DNA of 34,330 nt from a virus: IMG/VR virus record IMGVR_UViG_3300044987_000826, positions 1 through 34,330 of that record; one strand, given 5' to 3'. Below, one piece after another: positions 12,087-20,269 of this stretch (its first letter is position 1; each line of letters opens with the position of its first letter). The position numbers and the translations under genes are program-made. The notes beneath the pieces were generated by a model that was not told the DNA's origin, made no database searches, and saw only the letters and a list, made by a program, of their open reading frames with translations.

Positions 12087-12235
12087 TCGGTTACATCCTT
12101 TTCTATTTCCTTTCTACTCTCAGCCCTGTACTTATCGCATAAAGGCTCTAGTATATTTAACCTCTCAATCGGAGGTAGTTGCTTTAATAACTCTTGGACT
12201 TGCTTTTTGATGATGGGTGCGTTTTTGTGTGTCAT
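12041..12235 (-). CDS. Hypothetical basic protein, 64 aa
   Basis: Begins MTHKNAPIIKKQVQELLKQL and is helical with many charged residues. Its ATG overlaps the end of the metallophosphoesterase by 4 bases. The 46-base overlap with the next gene is unusually long. Confidence 0.5.
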   Translation of the reverse strand: MTHKNAPIIKKQVQELLKQLPPIERLNILEPLCDKYRAESRKEIEKDVTEWSRKKGIPRIKTDY

Positions 12236-13203
12236 AATACTTGTCCTTTCCAGATTCTTTTGTTTCTTACTTCAAAATCTTTAGTACCATGTAAATCTAT
12301 TAAAATAAAGCCATGATTCCAATTATTTATTGGCATATATTGGGGATGCAACTCAGATAAACAACCCACCGACCAAGTTGTTACTATTTTACCCTCTATA
12401 TTTTGCTCCGTATGCTCTGATGATCGGTGATGATGACCGCAAATAGTATTAGCTTTAGCCCTAAGATACAAACCTCTAGCTATATTGACAGGGCTGATAA
12501 TAGAGCTGGCAAATTCGTGGCCATGCACGATATTAAGATCATTGGCCTTTATGATTCTTTTATCAGTAATAAATTTAACCCCAGAGACCCTTTTCTTAAT
12601 TAGGTTCTCTAACTCAAAATCCTCTACCCCTTGCAGCTCCCCTAGCTTTTGCCAGAGGTAATGCTGGTATCTCTCATCGTGATTACCAAACTTAAAATAG
12701 ATCTGGCAGTTAAGAGTCTTTTGAATTACCTCTATAACCTGACAGCCTATTGACAGCTCAGTGGCAAAATTCTTTTTTCTAGGGTCTCTTAGGAATCTAG
12801 ATAAGCCATGAAAATCGAACAAATCACCTCCTAAGATGACTGCATCTGGTTTCTCTTTCTTTGCGTAATCTAAAGCGGCTGTTAATGCCGAAATGGAATG
12901 GTAGGGGGCATGGATGTCGAATAGTCCAAGTATTCGCTTGGCTCTGACATTGTAAGGCTCGAAAGTTGACTCATCAGAGTCAGGTAGTTTATAGGGATTG
13001 AGAGGTCTTGGTCCTTGCTTATGTGTAACTGTGATTCTGCTTCCTTTACCATTTTGACCTTGTATCTGTCTGATGTAACCTCTTATGGCTTCTACTGTTG
13101 TAAATAACTCTTTGTTCTCGGCATAGATAATCCGAGCTAGTTTTAGGTTAGGAAAGTCAGGATATTTATCCCGGTACTGTCTAACCACAGAAATCTTGGT
13201 CAT
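12232..13203 (-). CDS. Calcineurin-like metallophosphoesterase
   Basis: A 323-residue protein with all classical motifs of the family: D96-x-H98 (DIHAPYH), GDLFD at 126-130, GNHDER at 173-178, HGHEF at 228-232 and GHHH at 256-259; these hold the two metal ions. The first 80 or so residues contain a helical region (LKLARIIYAENKELFTTVEA) that may be a DNA-binding or docking domain. Substrates of such phage enzymes include nucleic acids, cyclic nucleotides and phosphoproteins; this one cannot be assigned. It follows the endolysin in the leftward order. Confidence 0.85.
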   Translation of the reverse strand: MTKISVVRQYRDKYPDFPNLKLARIIYAENKELFTTVEAIRGYIRQIQGQNGKGSRITVTHKQGPRPLNPYKLPDSDESTFEPYNVRAKRILGLFDIHAPYHSISALTAALDYAKKEKPDAVILGGDLFDFHGLSRFLRDPRKKNFATELSIGCQVIEVIQKTLNCQIYFKFGNHDERYQHYLWQKLGELQGVEDFELENLIKKRVSGVKFITDKRIIKANDLNIVHGHEFASSIISPVNIARGLYLRAKANTICGHHHRSSEHTEQNIEGKIVTTWSVGCLSELHPQYMPINNWNHGFILIDLHGTKDFEVRNKRIWKGQVL

Positions 13204-13248
13204 GTAAAGGGTTTAACAAAATTAAAACCAATATTCCGAGACTACCAA

Positions 13249-13668
13249 CTAAATCTTCGACAACTCGAAGTGCATACCATCTAACCGCCTCCAAGTACCA
13301 CCCCAGATAAATCCGTTATCTGTAAAACATTTGACAAACTCAGGGCTTAGTTTGGGCTGTTTGCCTAGTCCATTCTCAAAGGCATTGACATCTATGGCTA
13401 TCCCCCAAGAGTGGAGGCTCATAGAACTTAGACCTCTTTTTTTACGGATATTAAAGCACCCATCCCAGGTCTTTAGCTCTGTTACACGACCAGTATCTAT
13501 TAGAGCCTTAAAAGCGGCCTCTAGAGGTTTTACTAGGTCTTTATTGCAGTATATGCGTTTTGGGATTACCCCTATCTCTAAATGAGCAGGCACATCCCAA
13601 AGAATCATGTTAGGGTTAGATGCGGATGGCTCTCCGTACTTTTTTAAGGCTTGGCTAGAGGTTACCAT
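13249..13668 (-). CDS. Endolysin: M15-type peptidoglycan endopeptidase
   Basis: A 139-residue protein with the zinc-peptidase motifs of the VanY/M15 family: SLHSWGIAIDVN (H86, D93) and DGMHFEL (H133). It should cut peptide bonds in peptidoglycan. There is no separate cell-wall-binding domain, which is usual for phages of Gram-negative hosts. It lacks a signal peptide, so it needs the holin for export. It overlaps the lipoprotein gene by 7 bases. Confidence 0.9.
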   Translation of the reverse strand: MVTSSQALKKYGEPSASNPNMILWDVPAHLEIGVIPKRIYCNKDLVKPLEAAFKALIDTGRVTELKTWDGCFNIRKKRGLSSMSLHSWGIAIDVNAFENGLGKQPKLSPEFVKCFTDNGFIWGGTWRRLDGMHFELSKI

Positions 13669-14156
13669 TTTGTATAGTGTGAAATTAAGGCCATGACTGG
13701 CTTTCTAATACTAAACCCAAACACAACACATAAAACCAAAATAAGCCAATTTAAGCGGACTTTAGCCTTATCCCTCCAATCTGCCATCTGAGCCGATAAA
13801 GTCGATTTTTGGGCCTCTAATTGGCTCACAGAGGCACGTAAGCCCTCTATCTTGGCTATGTCCTCAATCCTTTCTACTTTTGTTATGTATTTAGTCTTAT
13901 AAACGACTACGGGTTTATACTTAACCTCAAATAAGGTGTCATTGATTCGGGCTGTATCAAAGATGTACTCCCCAGACAAAAAAGTGTCTATACGCACTAA
14001 GGTGTCTTTGATGTAGGTAGTGTCTTTGATTGGGTATCTTTCGGCACAAATAGCTGGGAGGCGGCCAGCCTGAGCCAGCCTAGCCTCTGCCTTTGATAGT
14101 TGCTTACCCGGATTGCAACCCATAAGCAATAAACCAGCCAACACAAAAACACGCAT
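13662..14156 (-). CDS. Probable unimolecular spanin
   Basis: A 164-residue protein with a lipoprotein signal at the N-terminus (VLAGLLLMGC, cysteine 14) and a membrane helix near the C-terminus (WLILVLCVVFGFSI, about 136-150). Between them is a beta and coiled-coil region (KIEGLRASVSQLEAQKSTLS). Such an arrangement, outer-membrane lipid at one end and inner-membrane helix at the other, is the hallmark of u-spanins, which fuse the membranes in the last step of lysis. Its place directly beside the endolysin and small membrane proteins fits. A lipoprotein of another role remains possible. Confidence 0.65.
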   Translation of the reverse strand: MRVFVLAGLLLMGCNPGKQLSKAEARLAQAGRLPAICAERYPIKDTTYIKDTLVRIDTFLSGEYIFDTARINDTLFEVKYKPVVVYKTKYITKVERIEDIAKIEGLRASVSQLEAQKSTLSAQMADWRDKAKVRLNWLILVLCVVFGFSIRKPVMALISHYTKW

Positions 14157-14380
14157 CAGTCTTTCTTTAAGAGTTGACCCTGAGAATTAGTCAGGATATT
14201 CTTTAACAGATACGACAAACCAGCAGTCAATCCTACAATCCCTGCGGCTTTGATGTCTTCAGAGGTAGGTAGTTGGCTAGTTTCTAAGATAGCTACAATG
14301 CCAGTTAATGCGGCACTCAAAAAGGCTACTACAAAGCCTTTAGTTAGGTCTTGGAAATCCAAGTTTAGAAAGTTACTCAT
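14156..14380 (-). CDS. Two-helix membrane protein, candidate holin
   Basis: A 74-residue protein with membrane segments GFVVAFLSAALTGIVAIL and IKAAGIVGLTAGLSYLL and a charged tail (NILTNSQGQLLKKD). The size and two-helix plan fit a class II holin. It is one base from the spanin start and coupled to the next small membrane gene by ATGA overlap. Confidence 0.65.
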   Translation of the reverse strand: MSNFLNLDFQDLTKGFVVAFLSAALTGIVAILETSQLPTSEDIKAAGIVGLTAGLSYLLKNILTNSQGQLLKKD

Positions 14381-14595
14381 TTGTCTTGTTTTTTAGATAA
14401 ATTAATGGACAACTCAGTTAGTTGGATTGATATGTGGTCGAGCTTTTTGAATAAGATCTCATCCTTATCCTCGGCTACCTTTAGCTTCTCATCCATTCTA
14501 GCCATTTTAACCTCTGTGTCATTCCAGATTTTAATTAGGGCTATTGCAAAGGCGGCTGCTTGCCCGACTATAAATATTATCCAACTCTGTGTCAT
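14377..14595 (-). CDS. Single-pass membrane protein with coiled coil (possible holin partner)
   Basis: A 72-residue protein: membrane helix SWIIFIVGQAAAFAIALIKI at residues 3-22 followed by a charged coiled coil (VKMARMDEKLKVAEDKDEIL). The shape recalls XhlA-type haemolysin or antiholin proteins in lysis cassettes. It is probably a lysis protein; the direction of the coil (inside or outside) is uncertain. Confidence 0.55.
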   Translation of the reverse strand: MTQSWIIFIVGQAAAFAIALIKIWNDTEVKMARMDEKLKVAEDKDEILFKKLDHISIQLTELSINLSKKQDK

Positions 14596-14598
14596 CGT

Positions 14599-14802
14599 TT
14601 ACTTTTTTTCTGGGTTGAGTTGCTTTTGAGCCTCTGTGGCAATCTTGTATCTAAGTTGCTCACTAGCTTTGGCTGGCAGTTCACCCAATCCCATGTAGAT
14701 AAGATTCACCTCATCTACGGTTAATGTTAATGTTACTGTCTTAGGCTCTTGGGTCGTAAAGGACAAAAGAGCAATTGCTGCGATTAGAAGTAGTTTTTTC
14801 AT
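14599..14802 (-). CDS. Small secreted or periplasmic protein
   Basis: A 67-residue protein with a signal-like start (MKKLLLIAAIALLSFTTQEP) and a mature part containing TLTVDEVNLIYMGLGELPAK. It overlaps the next upstream gene by 4 bases. Its position among lysis and fibre genes suggests a late role at the cell envelope, unknown in detail. Confidence 0.55.
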   Translation of the reverse strand: MKKLLLIAAIALLSFTTQEPKTVTLTLTVDEVNLIYMGLGELPAKASEQLRYKIATEAQKQLNPEKK

Positions 14803-15182
14803 TTTTTCTTATTATAGTTTATGGGTACTAAATTAAAGTAATTTATGATATACAAATCAATAATCTCATCGCTAGTTCCCCAGTTTTTAATGATTTCCTT
14901 TGGGATAAAGCAATAAGCTGTGTAGATACCATTCCCTTGGCGATTGTAGAAGGTTACATTGCAAGGGCTACCCTGAGCAGTGTCTCGGCTAATGTTTTGG
15001 ACATTCCACATCACTTGAAAGGCGGTGTCCTTAGTCAAGGCATTGATTAGGATAGGCTGGATTAAGATTGCATAGGGAACTACTACTAAAGTGTCATTAG
15101 TAGAGGTAGCAGTACCAGCAGAGATTTGTGCGTTGCTTGTTAAGCAAGTCGCAATAGCAAGGATTGTCAGTAAGTGTTTCAT
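14799..15182 (-). CDS. Secreted protein, 127 aa
   Basis: Starts with a signal peptide (MKHLLTILAIATCLTSNAQ, probable cut before the Q) and a mature beta-rich region ending in a tyrosine- and lysine-rich tail (NYNKKK). No domain is recognisable. It lies between the fibre and a second small secreted protein, so three neighbouring genes carry export signals. Confidence 0.55.
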   Translation of the reverse strand: MKHLLTILAIATCLTSNAQISAGTATSTNDTLVVVPYAILIQPILINALTKDTAFQVMWNVQNISRDTAQGSPCNVTFYNRQGNGIYTAYCFIPKEIIKNWGTSDEIIDLYIINYFNLVPINYNKKK

Positions 15183-15193
15183 ATTGTGTTTTA

Positions 15194-18100
15194 TTATAAG
15201 CAGTTAAGACCAGAGCCAAAGTCGGCTATAATTCTCCAGTTTGAGCCATCACTTTGTATCATAACACCATACTGGCATTGTAAAGTGTAAGTAGCAAAAC
15301 CATCGATTGTTTGTGCTCCATTAGGATCGATTGTTAAAGCATCTGTATTAGTGGTATTATTAACTTTAATAACATAAATTCTACCAGTACAAGTAGATGC
15401 ACTTGGTAGGTTTGCTGTTGCAGCAGCACTTATATTAAAAACTACTGTATAATCAGTAGAATCTAAAGTATAGGTCGCTGTTTTGCTTACATATTTAGCT
15501 GCTATTGAGCCGTTTGAGTGTAGAGTTGATGTAGGAGCATTTGTAGCTATACCAACCAATCCACCACTTGTTATTCTCATTCGCTCAATATCGGTAGTAA
15601 CTAACAGCAATGGTGTCGATGTGGCACTACCTACAACAATAGTACTATTTGCACCATCCGAATATATATGTCCCCTATTTGCATCTGTGCTATTTCTAAC
15701 AACTAAAGCACCAGTATTATTTGCTGCTGTTGATGCAATTGTTACAGTAGTGTTACCATAGTTATTTGGAGAAGTTGTACCAAAACCAACATTTCCGCTA
15801 ACTAACAACCCGTTCGTTGGTGCTGCAGTACTTGCACTATATCCTATGGCTGCATTGCCATTTACTTGTAGGCGAGAACCGATAGTGGTTGTGCCTATGC
15901 CAAGATTTCCCGAAGCATTTAAGGTCATAGCCTGTGTAAAGGTTATGGCATTACCTGCTGTTCCTGAAGGGGCATTGTACCAAGCGTGTGAGCCAGCTCC
16001 TTGTGTGTAAAATGTTGCTGCACCATTTACTCCATATATCCAATTACCTGATGAGTTTACATAAGCATTTGCTTGAGAACGCATAGATGTTCCATCTGAA
16101 GAAAGACCAGTAGCACCTAAAATTTCAAAAGATTTATTTGTTGATATCCACGCACTTGGTGTTACTCCTAAGCCAAGATTTCCCGATGCGTCTAATTTCA
16201 TTCTGTCTGTAAAGGTAGCTGTATTTCCTGCTGTACCTGATGGCGCAGACCTCCAAATGTGCTCTCCATTTAATTGATAATAATCTGATGCAAAATTTGT
16301 TGTTTGATAAATATTTGATGTACCATTAAAAAAGAAATTATGGCCAAATCCTGCAACTGCACTAGAACCTCTAACACTAGCTTGTAAACCTTGTATAACT
16401 GAAAATCCACTCCATGCACTAGGTATAACACCTACACCAACATTTCCCGCAACCGCCAATCCATTTGTAGGAGCAGCAGTAGAGGCTGAGTAGCCGATAG
16501 CTGCGTTGCCGTTGACTTGTAATTTACTACCAATAGTGGTTGTACCTATGCCTAAATTTGCAGTAGCTCCACCACTTGTTAACCGCATTGCTTCTGCATT
16601 ACTTGTATGAAATCTCAAAGGTATAGCAGCTAAAGTTCCTACTGTTCCACCATTATCATCCCCATATAAAAATGATTTACCAGTAGCAGCACCAACAATC
16701 ACAGAAGCACCAAGAGCGTTAAAAATATCCAAATTTGTAGTTGGGTTAGCAATTCCAATTCCAACAAATCCATTGCTTTTAATTGTCATAGCCACACTTG
16801 AGCTGCTATCTGCTATTGAGCCATTGCCAATAGTTCCCGAAGCTGTGAACTTGGCTAGTCTGTTTATAGTACCAGAGCCACCTATTGATCCACCACCAGC
16901 AGCAGCCCTTACAGCAGCAGCGGTATCAGCTAGTATCTTGCCAGTTACATAACCTAGTAAGTTTGTAGCAGTCAAGCTATCCTTTCTCCTTAAAAAGTAA
17001 GATGCTAGGGTAGCAGAGTCAGCACTTACCACTTGGCTAACCTTAGACAAGCCATAACCTACGTTATTAACGTAATTGCCTAGCATTGTCGAAGTGTCAG
17101 AGATGTTTAACTTAGTGTTAATTCTATTGCTCAAAGAGGCTGTATCTACCTTACGCAGATAAGGGTTTAACATATTAGCAGTGTCGCTAATGTTTACCTT
17201 TAAGTTAATACGATTGCTTAAAGATGCAGTGTCTATCTTCCTTAAATAAGGGTTCAGCATTGAGGCTGTATCCGAGATGTTTACTTTCAAAGCCAGACCA
17301 GCAGTCAGGTTATTTTGTACTGAATCGATACCCTTTTGTCTCCAAGCTCTAGTAGAGATAACTACGGTATCTATTGCTAGAGTACCTGCACCAGTAATGG
17401 TTCCCCCAGTTATACCAGTACCATTGTTAGTTGCTACTGATGTAACCGTACCACCACTAGAAGGAGAACTATTAGTAATTGTAAAACTAGGATAAGTACC
17501 GCCTATTGTTATGCCAGTACCAGCAGTCAAAGCAACGGTTTGATCTGGGGCAGTATTAGTAACCGTAATATTACCCGAACCAGTTACAGGGCTATTAGCG
17601 ACAGAGATACCAGTTCCAGCGGTGATTCCGACTGAGGTTACTGTACCTACCGAAAATGTCCTATTAGCGGATAGGTCTTGACTTGTACCATTGATAGTAA
17701 TTGTGCGTGTCTGGGGAACATACGTTGCAGCAGCCACATTTGACCTTAAGTAAGGAGAAAGCATAGAAGCTGTGTCTGAGATATTAACTTTTAAGGCTAG
17801 CCCAGATGTCAAATTGCTCTGTACTGAATCAATACCTTTTTGCCTCCACCTTCTAGTAGATATTGTAATTGTATCAATAGCTAAAGTACCAGAGGTTGTA
17901 ATAGGCCCTCCAGTTAATCCTGTGCCAGTATTTGAACCAACAGAGGTAACTGTGCCAGTACCAGAGGCGGCCCTTACAGCAGCAGTAGAATCAGCCAAAA
18001 TCTTACGAGTAACATAGCCTAGTAAATTGGTAGAGGTAAGACTGTCCTTCCTCCTTAGAAAATAAGATGCCAAAGTAGCCGAATCTGCACTAACGACCTT

Positions 18101-19327
18101 GCCAACTTTAGATAACCCATACCCTACATTGTTGACATAATTATTCAACATCGTAGCAGTATCCGAAATGTTAAGTTTTAGGTTGATTCTATTTGATAAG
18201 CTAGCAGTATCTACTTTTCGTAAATAAGGACTAAGCATAGATGCAGTATCGGATATATTTAGCTTATTGTTAAACGTAGTCCAATCAGCACTTGATAAAG
18301 CACCCCTATTAGTAGCCGAGGCAGTAGGTAAATTAAAAGTATGAGTAGCAGTAACAGAGTTTATGTTAAAGTCGGTACCAGCGGTTCCTGTAACTAAATA
18401 CTGAGCCGGAGCAGTTAACCCATTTAAGGCTCCAATACCAGTAGTGAAGGTTGTATGAATCTCACCTACATAGCCATTCTGCGTATAAAGGGTTACCGTT
18501 TTACCATTCGTATTTGTGATATAAAATTGCACTACAATCCTGTCTGTTACAGCCAAAGGAGTTGTAGGGATACTTACAGACCAAGTATAAAGATTCGGTG
18601 TACTACCCTCAGTAATTTCCTCAATAGGGGAAGTAGCAATAGTAGTAATAGTTGAACCATCCCACTTTTCTACCTCAATCCAAATTTGAGCACTATTTGA
18701 ACCACCACCAGATTCACTTAACCAAGCATCAATAGTCCAAACCCCAGCAGGGATTTGTAATAGCCCAGGCTTACCGGGATCAGTGATAAAGTTAGCCAAT
18801 CCACCAGTAGTGTTTCTTGTAAAGTTAGCAGCAGCACCAGTATTAGCAGTATCTCCTAATTCATACATCTGTAAGCCGCCAAAAGTTCCCATGTTAACGC
18901 CACCATTAAAGTAGTAGATTTTACCACCACCGCCACCTCCGGCATTGCCAGTGCTATCATTGAAAGCCCAAGTATGGATTCCACCTTTAACATAAAACAC
19001 AGAGTCAGAGCCACTTTTCTTATAGACCTGAGTAATATATTTATTAGTAGTGTCAGATGGGTTAAGTGAACCTCTTAGCTTAATCCACTGCGTACCAGTA
19101 TAGGTATAAACAGTAGAATCGGTCGTGTTATAAAACAACGCACCAGCATTGGTAGAACCGCCAACCCTAAGACTATTGGTCGTACCTTTAGGAATGTGAA
19201 ACGTAGAATCAAACATTCCTGCTATCCAACGGTATCTACCATTGATATTAGTATAGTTTGATGGGGCTTGCCCAAAAGCTACCTGACTAACAATTAAGAG
19301 TAAAACGAGCTTAAATATTCGTATCAT
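15194..19327 (-). CDS. Large repetitive tail-fibre-like protein with signal peptide
   Basis: A 1377-residue protein. The first 20 residues (MIRIFKLVLLLIVSQVAFGQ) form a signal peptide. Next come a beta-sandwich region (about 20-330), then repeated KLNISDTASML and NNVGYGLSKV elements, Gly/Thr-rich GTVTSVG repeats, and a C-terminal part with GNLGIGTTTIGSRLQVNG repeats and a short ending rich in beta structure. Repeated GxG and GIGT patterns resemble phage receptor-binding fibres. Its position after the tail genes supports that. The signal peptide is odd for a virion protein; it could be displayed on the host instead. No peptidase S74 type chaperone motif is clearly seen. Confidence 0.65.
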   Translation of the reverse strand: MIRIFKLVLLLIVSQVAFGQAPSNYTNINGRYRWIAGMFDSTFHIPKGTTNSLRVGGSTNAGALFYNTTDSTVYTYTGTQWIKLRGSLNPSDTTNKYITQVYKKSGSDSVFYVKGGIHTWAFNDSTGNAGGGGGGKIYYFNGGVNMGTFGGLQMYELGDTANTGAAANFTRNTTGGLANFITDPGKPGLLQIPAGVWTIDAWLSESGGGSNSAQIWIEVEKWDGSTITTIATSPIEEITEGSTPNLYTWSVSIPTTPLAVTDRIVVQFYITNTNGKTVTLYTQNGYVGEIHTTFTTGIGALNGLTAPAQYLVTGTAGTDFNINSVTATHTFNLPTASATNRGALSSADWTTFNNKLNISDTASMLSPYLRKVDTASLSNRINLKLNISDTATMLNNYVNNVGYGLSKVGKVVSADSATLASYFLRRKDSLTSTNLLGYVTRKILADSTAAVRAASGTGTVTSVGSNTGTGLTGGPITTSGTLAIDTITISTRRWRQKGIDSVQSNLTSGLALKVNISDTASMLSPYLRSNVAAATYVPQTRTITINGTSQDLSANRTFSVGTVTSVGITAGTGISVANSPVTGSGNITVTNTAPDQTVALTAGTGITIGGTYPSFTITNSSPSSGGTVTSVATNNGTGITGGTITGAGTLAIDTVVISTRAWRQKGIDSVQNNLTAGLALKVNISDTASMLNPYLRKIDTASLSNRINLKVNISDTANMLNPYLRKVDTASLSNRINTKLNISDTSTMLGNYVNNVGYGLSKVSQVVSADSATLASYFLRRKDSLTATNLLGYVTGKILADTAAAVRAAAGGGSIGGSGTINRLAKFTASGTIGNGSIADSSSSVAMTIKSNGFVGIGIANPTTNLDIFNALGASVIVGAATGKSFLYGDDNGGTVGTLAAIPLRFHTSNAEAMRLTSGGATANLGIGTTTIGSKLQVNGNAAIGYSASTAAPTNGLAVAGNVGVGVIPSAWSGFSVIQGLQASVRGSSAVAGFGHNFFFNGTSNIYQTTNFASDYYQLNGEHIWRSAPSGTAGNTATFTDRMKLDASGNLGLGVTPSAWISTNKSFEILGATGLSSDGTSMRSQANAYVNSSGNWIYGVNGAATFYTQGAGSHAWYNAPSGTAGNAITFTQAMTLNASGNLGIGTTTIGSRLQVNGNAAIGYSASTAAPTNGLLVSGNVGFGTTSPNNYGNTTVTIASTAANNTGALVVRNSTDANRGHIYSDGANSTIVVGSATSTPLLLVTTDIERMRITSGGLVGIATNAPTSTLHSNGSIAAKYVSKTATYTLDSTDYTVVFNISAAATANLPSASTCTGRIYVIKVNNTTNTDALTIDPNGAQTIDGFATYTLQCQYGVMIQSDGSNWRIIADFGSGLNCL
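16900..17290 (-). repeat. Internal duplication in the fibre, copy A
   Basis: Encodes KLNISDTSTMLGNYVNNVGY, then GLSKVSQVVSADSATLASYF and LRRKDSLTATNLLGYVTGKI. It is closely related to the section at 17965-18270. Amino acids agree well while many codons differ, pointing to an old duplication kept by selection on the protein. Confidence 0.75.
17965..18270 (-). repeat. Internal duplication in the fibre, copy B
   Basis: Encodes KLNISDTATMLNNYVNNVGY, then GLSKVGKVVSADSATLASYF and LRRKDSLTSTNLLGYVTRKI. It matches copy A with few amino-acid changes. A WRQKGIDSVQ...NISDTASML...PYLR segment also recurs between and beside the two copies. Confidence 0.75.
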
Positions 19328-19562
19328 ATACTATGTTTATTGATTCTTGTTCTTCAAAAGGTATATTAGCATCAAATTGTAACACACCAGTAGAGGGATT
19401 GTAATGGACTTGCCTTGTATTGATTATAATATCATTAGGGCTTGTCAACACATCAAACTCTACACCACTACGAGCTACAAATAGCATTTTGACATAGGCG
19501 ATAGCCCCATCAAGAATGCTGCTATCTCCCGGTATTGGGTAATATGTTTCTCTTAATGTCAT
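19311..19562 (-). CDS. Small tail protein repeating the end of its neighbour
   Basis: An 83-residue protein. Its later half, RQVHYNPSTGVLQFDANIPF with the end ESINIVYDTN, parallels the C-terminus of 19562-20269 (ALFNSALGRITFDSNIPFNP then ETVWAMWKD), so the two share a domain. I use the ATG at 19562, which overlaps the upstream stop as TAATG; an in-frame start at 19574 is less likely. It ends 17 bases inside the fibre gene. It is probably a structural tail or fibre-joining protein. Confidence 0.6.
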   Translation of the reverse strand: MTLRETYYPIPGDSSILDGAIAYVKMLFVARSGVEFDVLTSPNDIIINTRQVHYNPSTGVLQFDANIPFEEQESINIVYDTNI

Positions 19563-20269
19563 TAGTCTTTCCACATTGCCCAGACAGTCTCGCCGGGGTT
19601 AAAAGGTATATTTGAATCAAATGTGATCCTTCCTAATGCACTATTGAATAGCGCAGTCCTATTTGATGGACTTCCCGTAGTGATAGGATCATAGACAGTA
19701 CCCTCTCTAGCTATGGCTAGAATGGTCTTGCCTTGTAATGACTTGCCATAAAATGACAAGCCTTGTATTGCGTTTTGCCCTGCAACCGTTGACCAGTAGT
19801 CCGAATCGACATCCTCATCAAACGATGGGCTAGATGGGCTGACATCCATTAAGAATGCCCCTGTACCGATAATGTTAACCGTACACTGGACAAAGGATTG
19901 CACATCCCCAGAGATAGGTAAGTTCTGTATCAAAGCCTCTCCCTCAATCGTTCTGATATCCCCATCTAAGTTAGTAAACTCAAACTGCCACTCTAAGGTT
20001 GACCTTCTTACTGATTCTTGCATTAAGTAAAAAGGACTATATCTGTCTCCGTTGTTATCTGTAACCAACACCCCAGAGGCAGAGCCAGACCATTCTGTTC
20101 TTCTAATTCTCCTTTTTGTAAAGAGGCCATCGTTAACAGAGGTCCTATTTATAATCTCATTAGTCAGCTCAAAAGAGCATGACTTGGCACAAAATACCGG
20201 ATAAAAATTGCCATTGACCTTTATAGAGGCAATCATATTGGACCCTCTTACTACTTTACCATCGTTCAT
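19562..20269 (-). CDS. Second tail-tube-like protein
   Basis: A 235-residue protein. The N-terminal 150 residues (IKVNGNFYPVFCAKSCSFEL, then RTSVNDGLFTKRRIRRTEWS and GSASGVLVTDNNGD) show the beta-rich pattern of siphophage tail-tube proteins, with a C-terminal domain repeated in the 83-residue gene beside it. The main tail tube protein is at 25621-26046, so this one may lie at the tail tip as an adaptor. It overlaps the tail hub gene by 4 bases. Confidence 0.55.
   Translation of the reverse strand: MNDGKVVRGSNMIASIKVNGNFYPVFCAKSCSFELTNEIINRTSVNDGLFTKRRIRRTEWSGSASGVLVTDNNGDRYSPFYLMQESVRRSTLEWQFEFTNLDGDIRTIEGEALIQNLPISGDVQSFVQCTVNIIGTGAFLMDVSPSSPSFDEDVDSDYWSTVAGQNAIQGLSFYGKSLQGKTILAIAREGTVYDPITTGSPSNRTALFNSALGRITFDSNIPFNPGETVWAMWKD

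Noticed and set aside
15483-18655. Several rightward frames within the fibre gene
   Set aside because: They are shadows of its valine/threonine/serine-rich repeats; none has a start context or neighbour in that direction.
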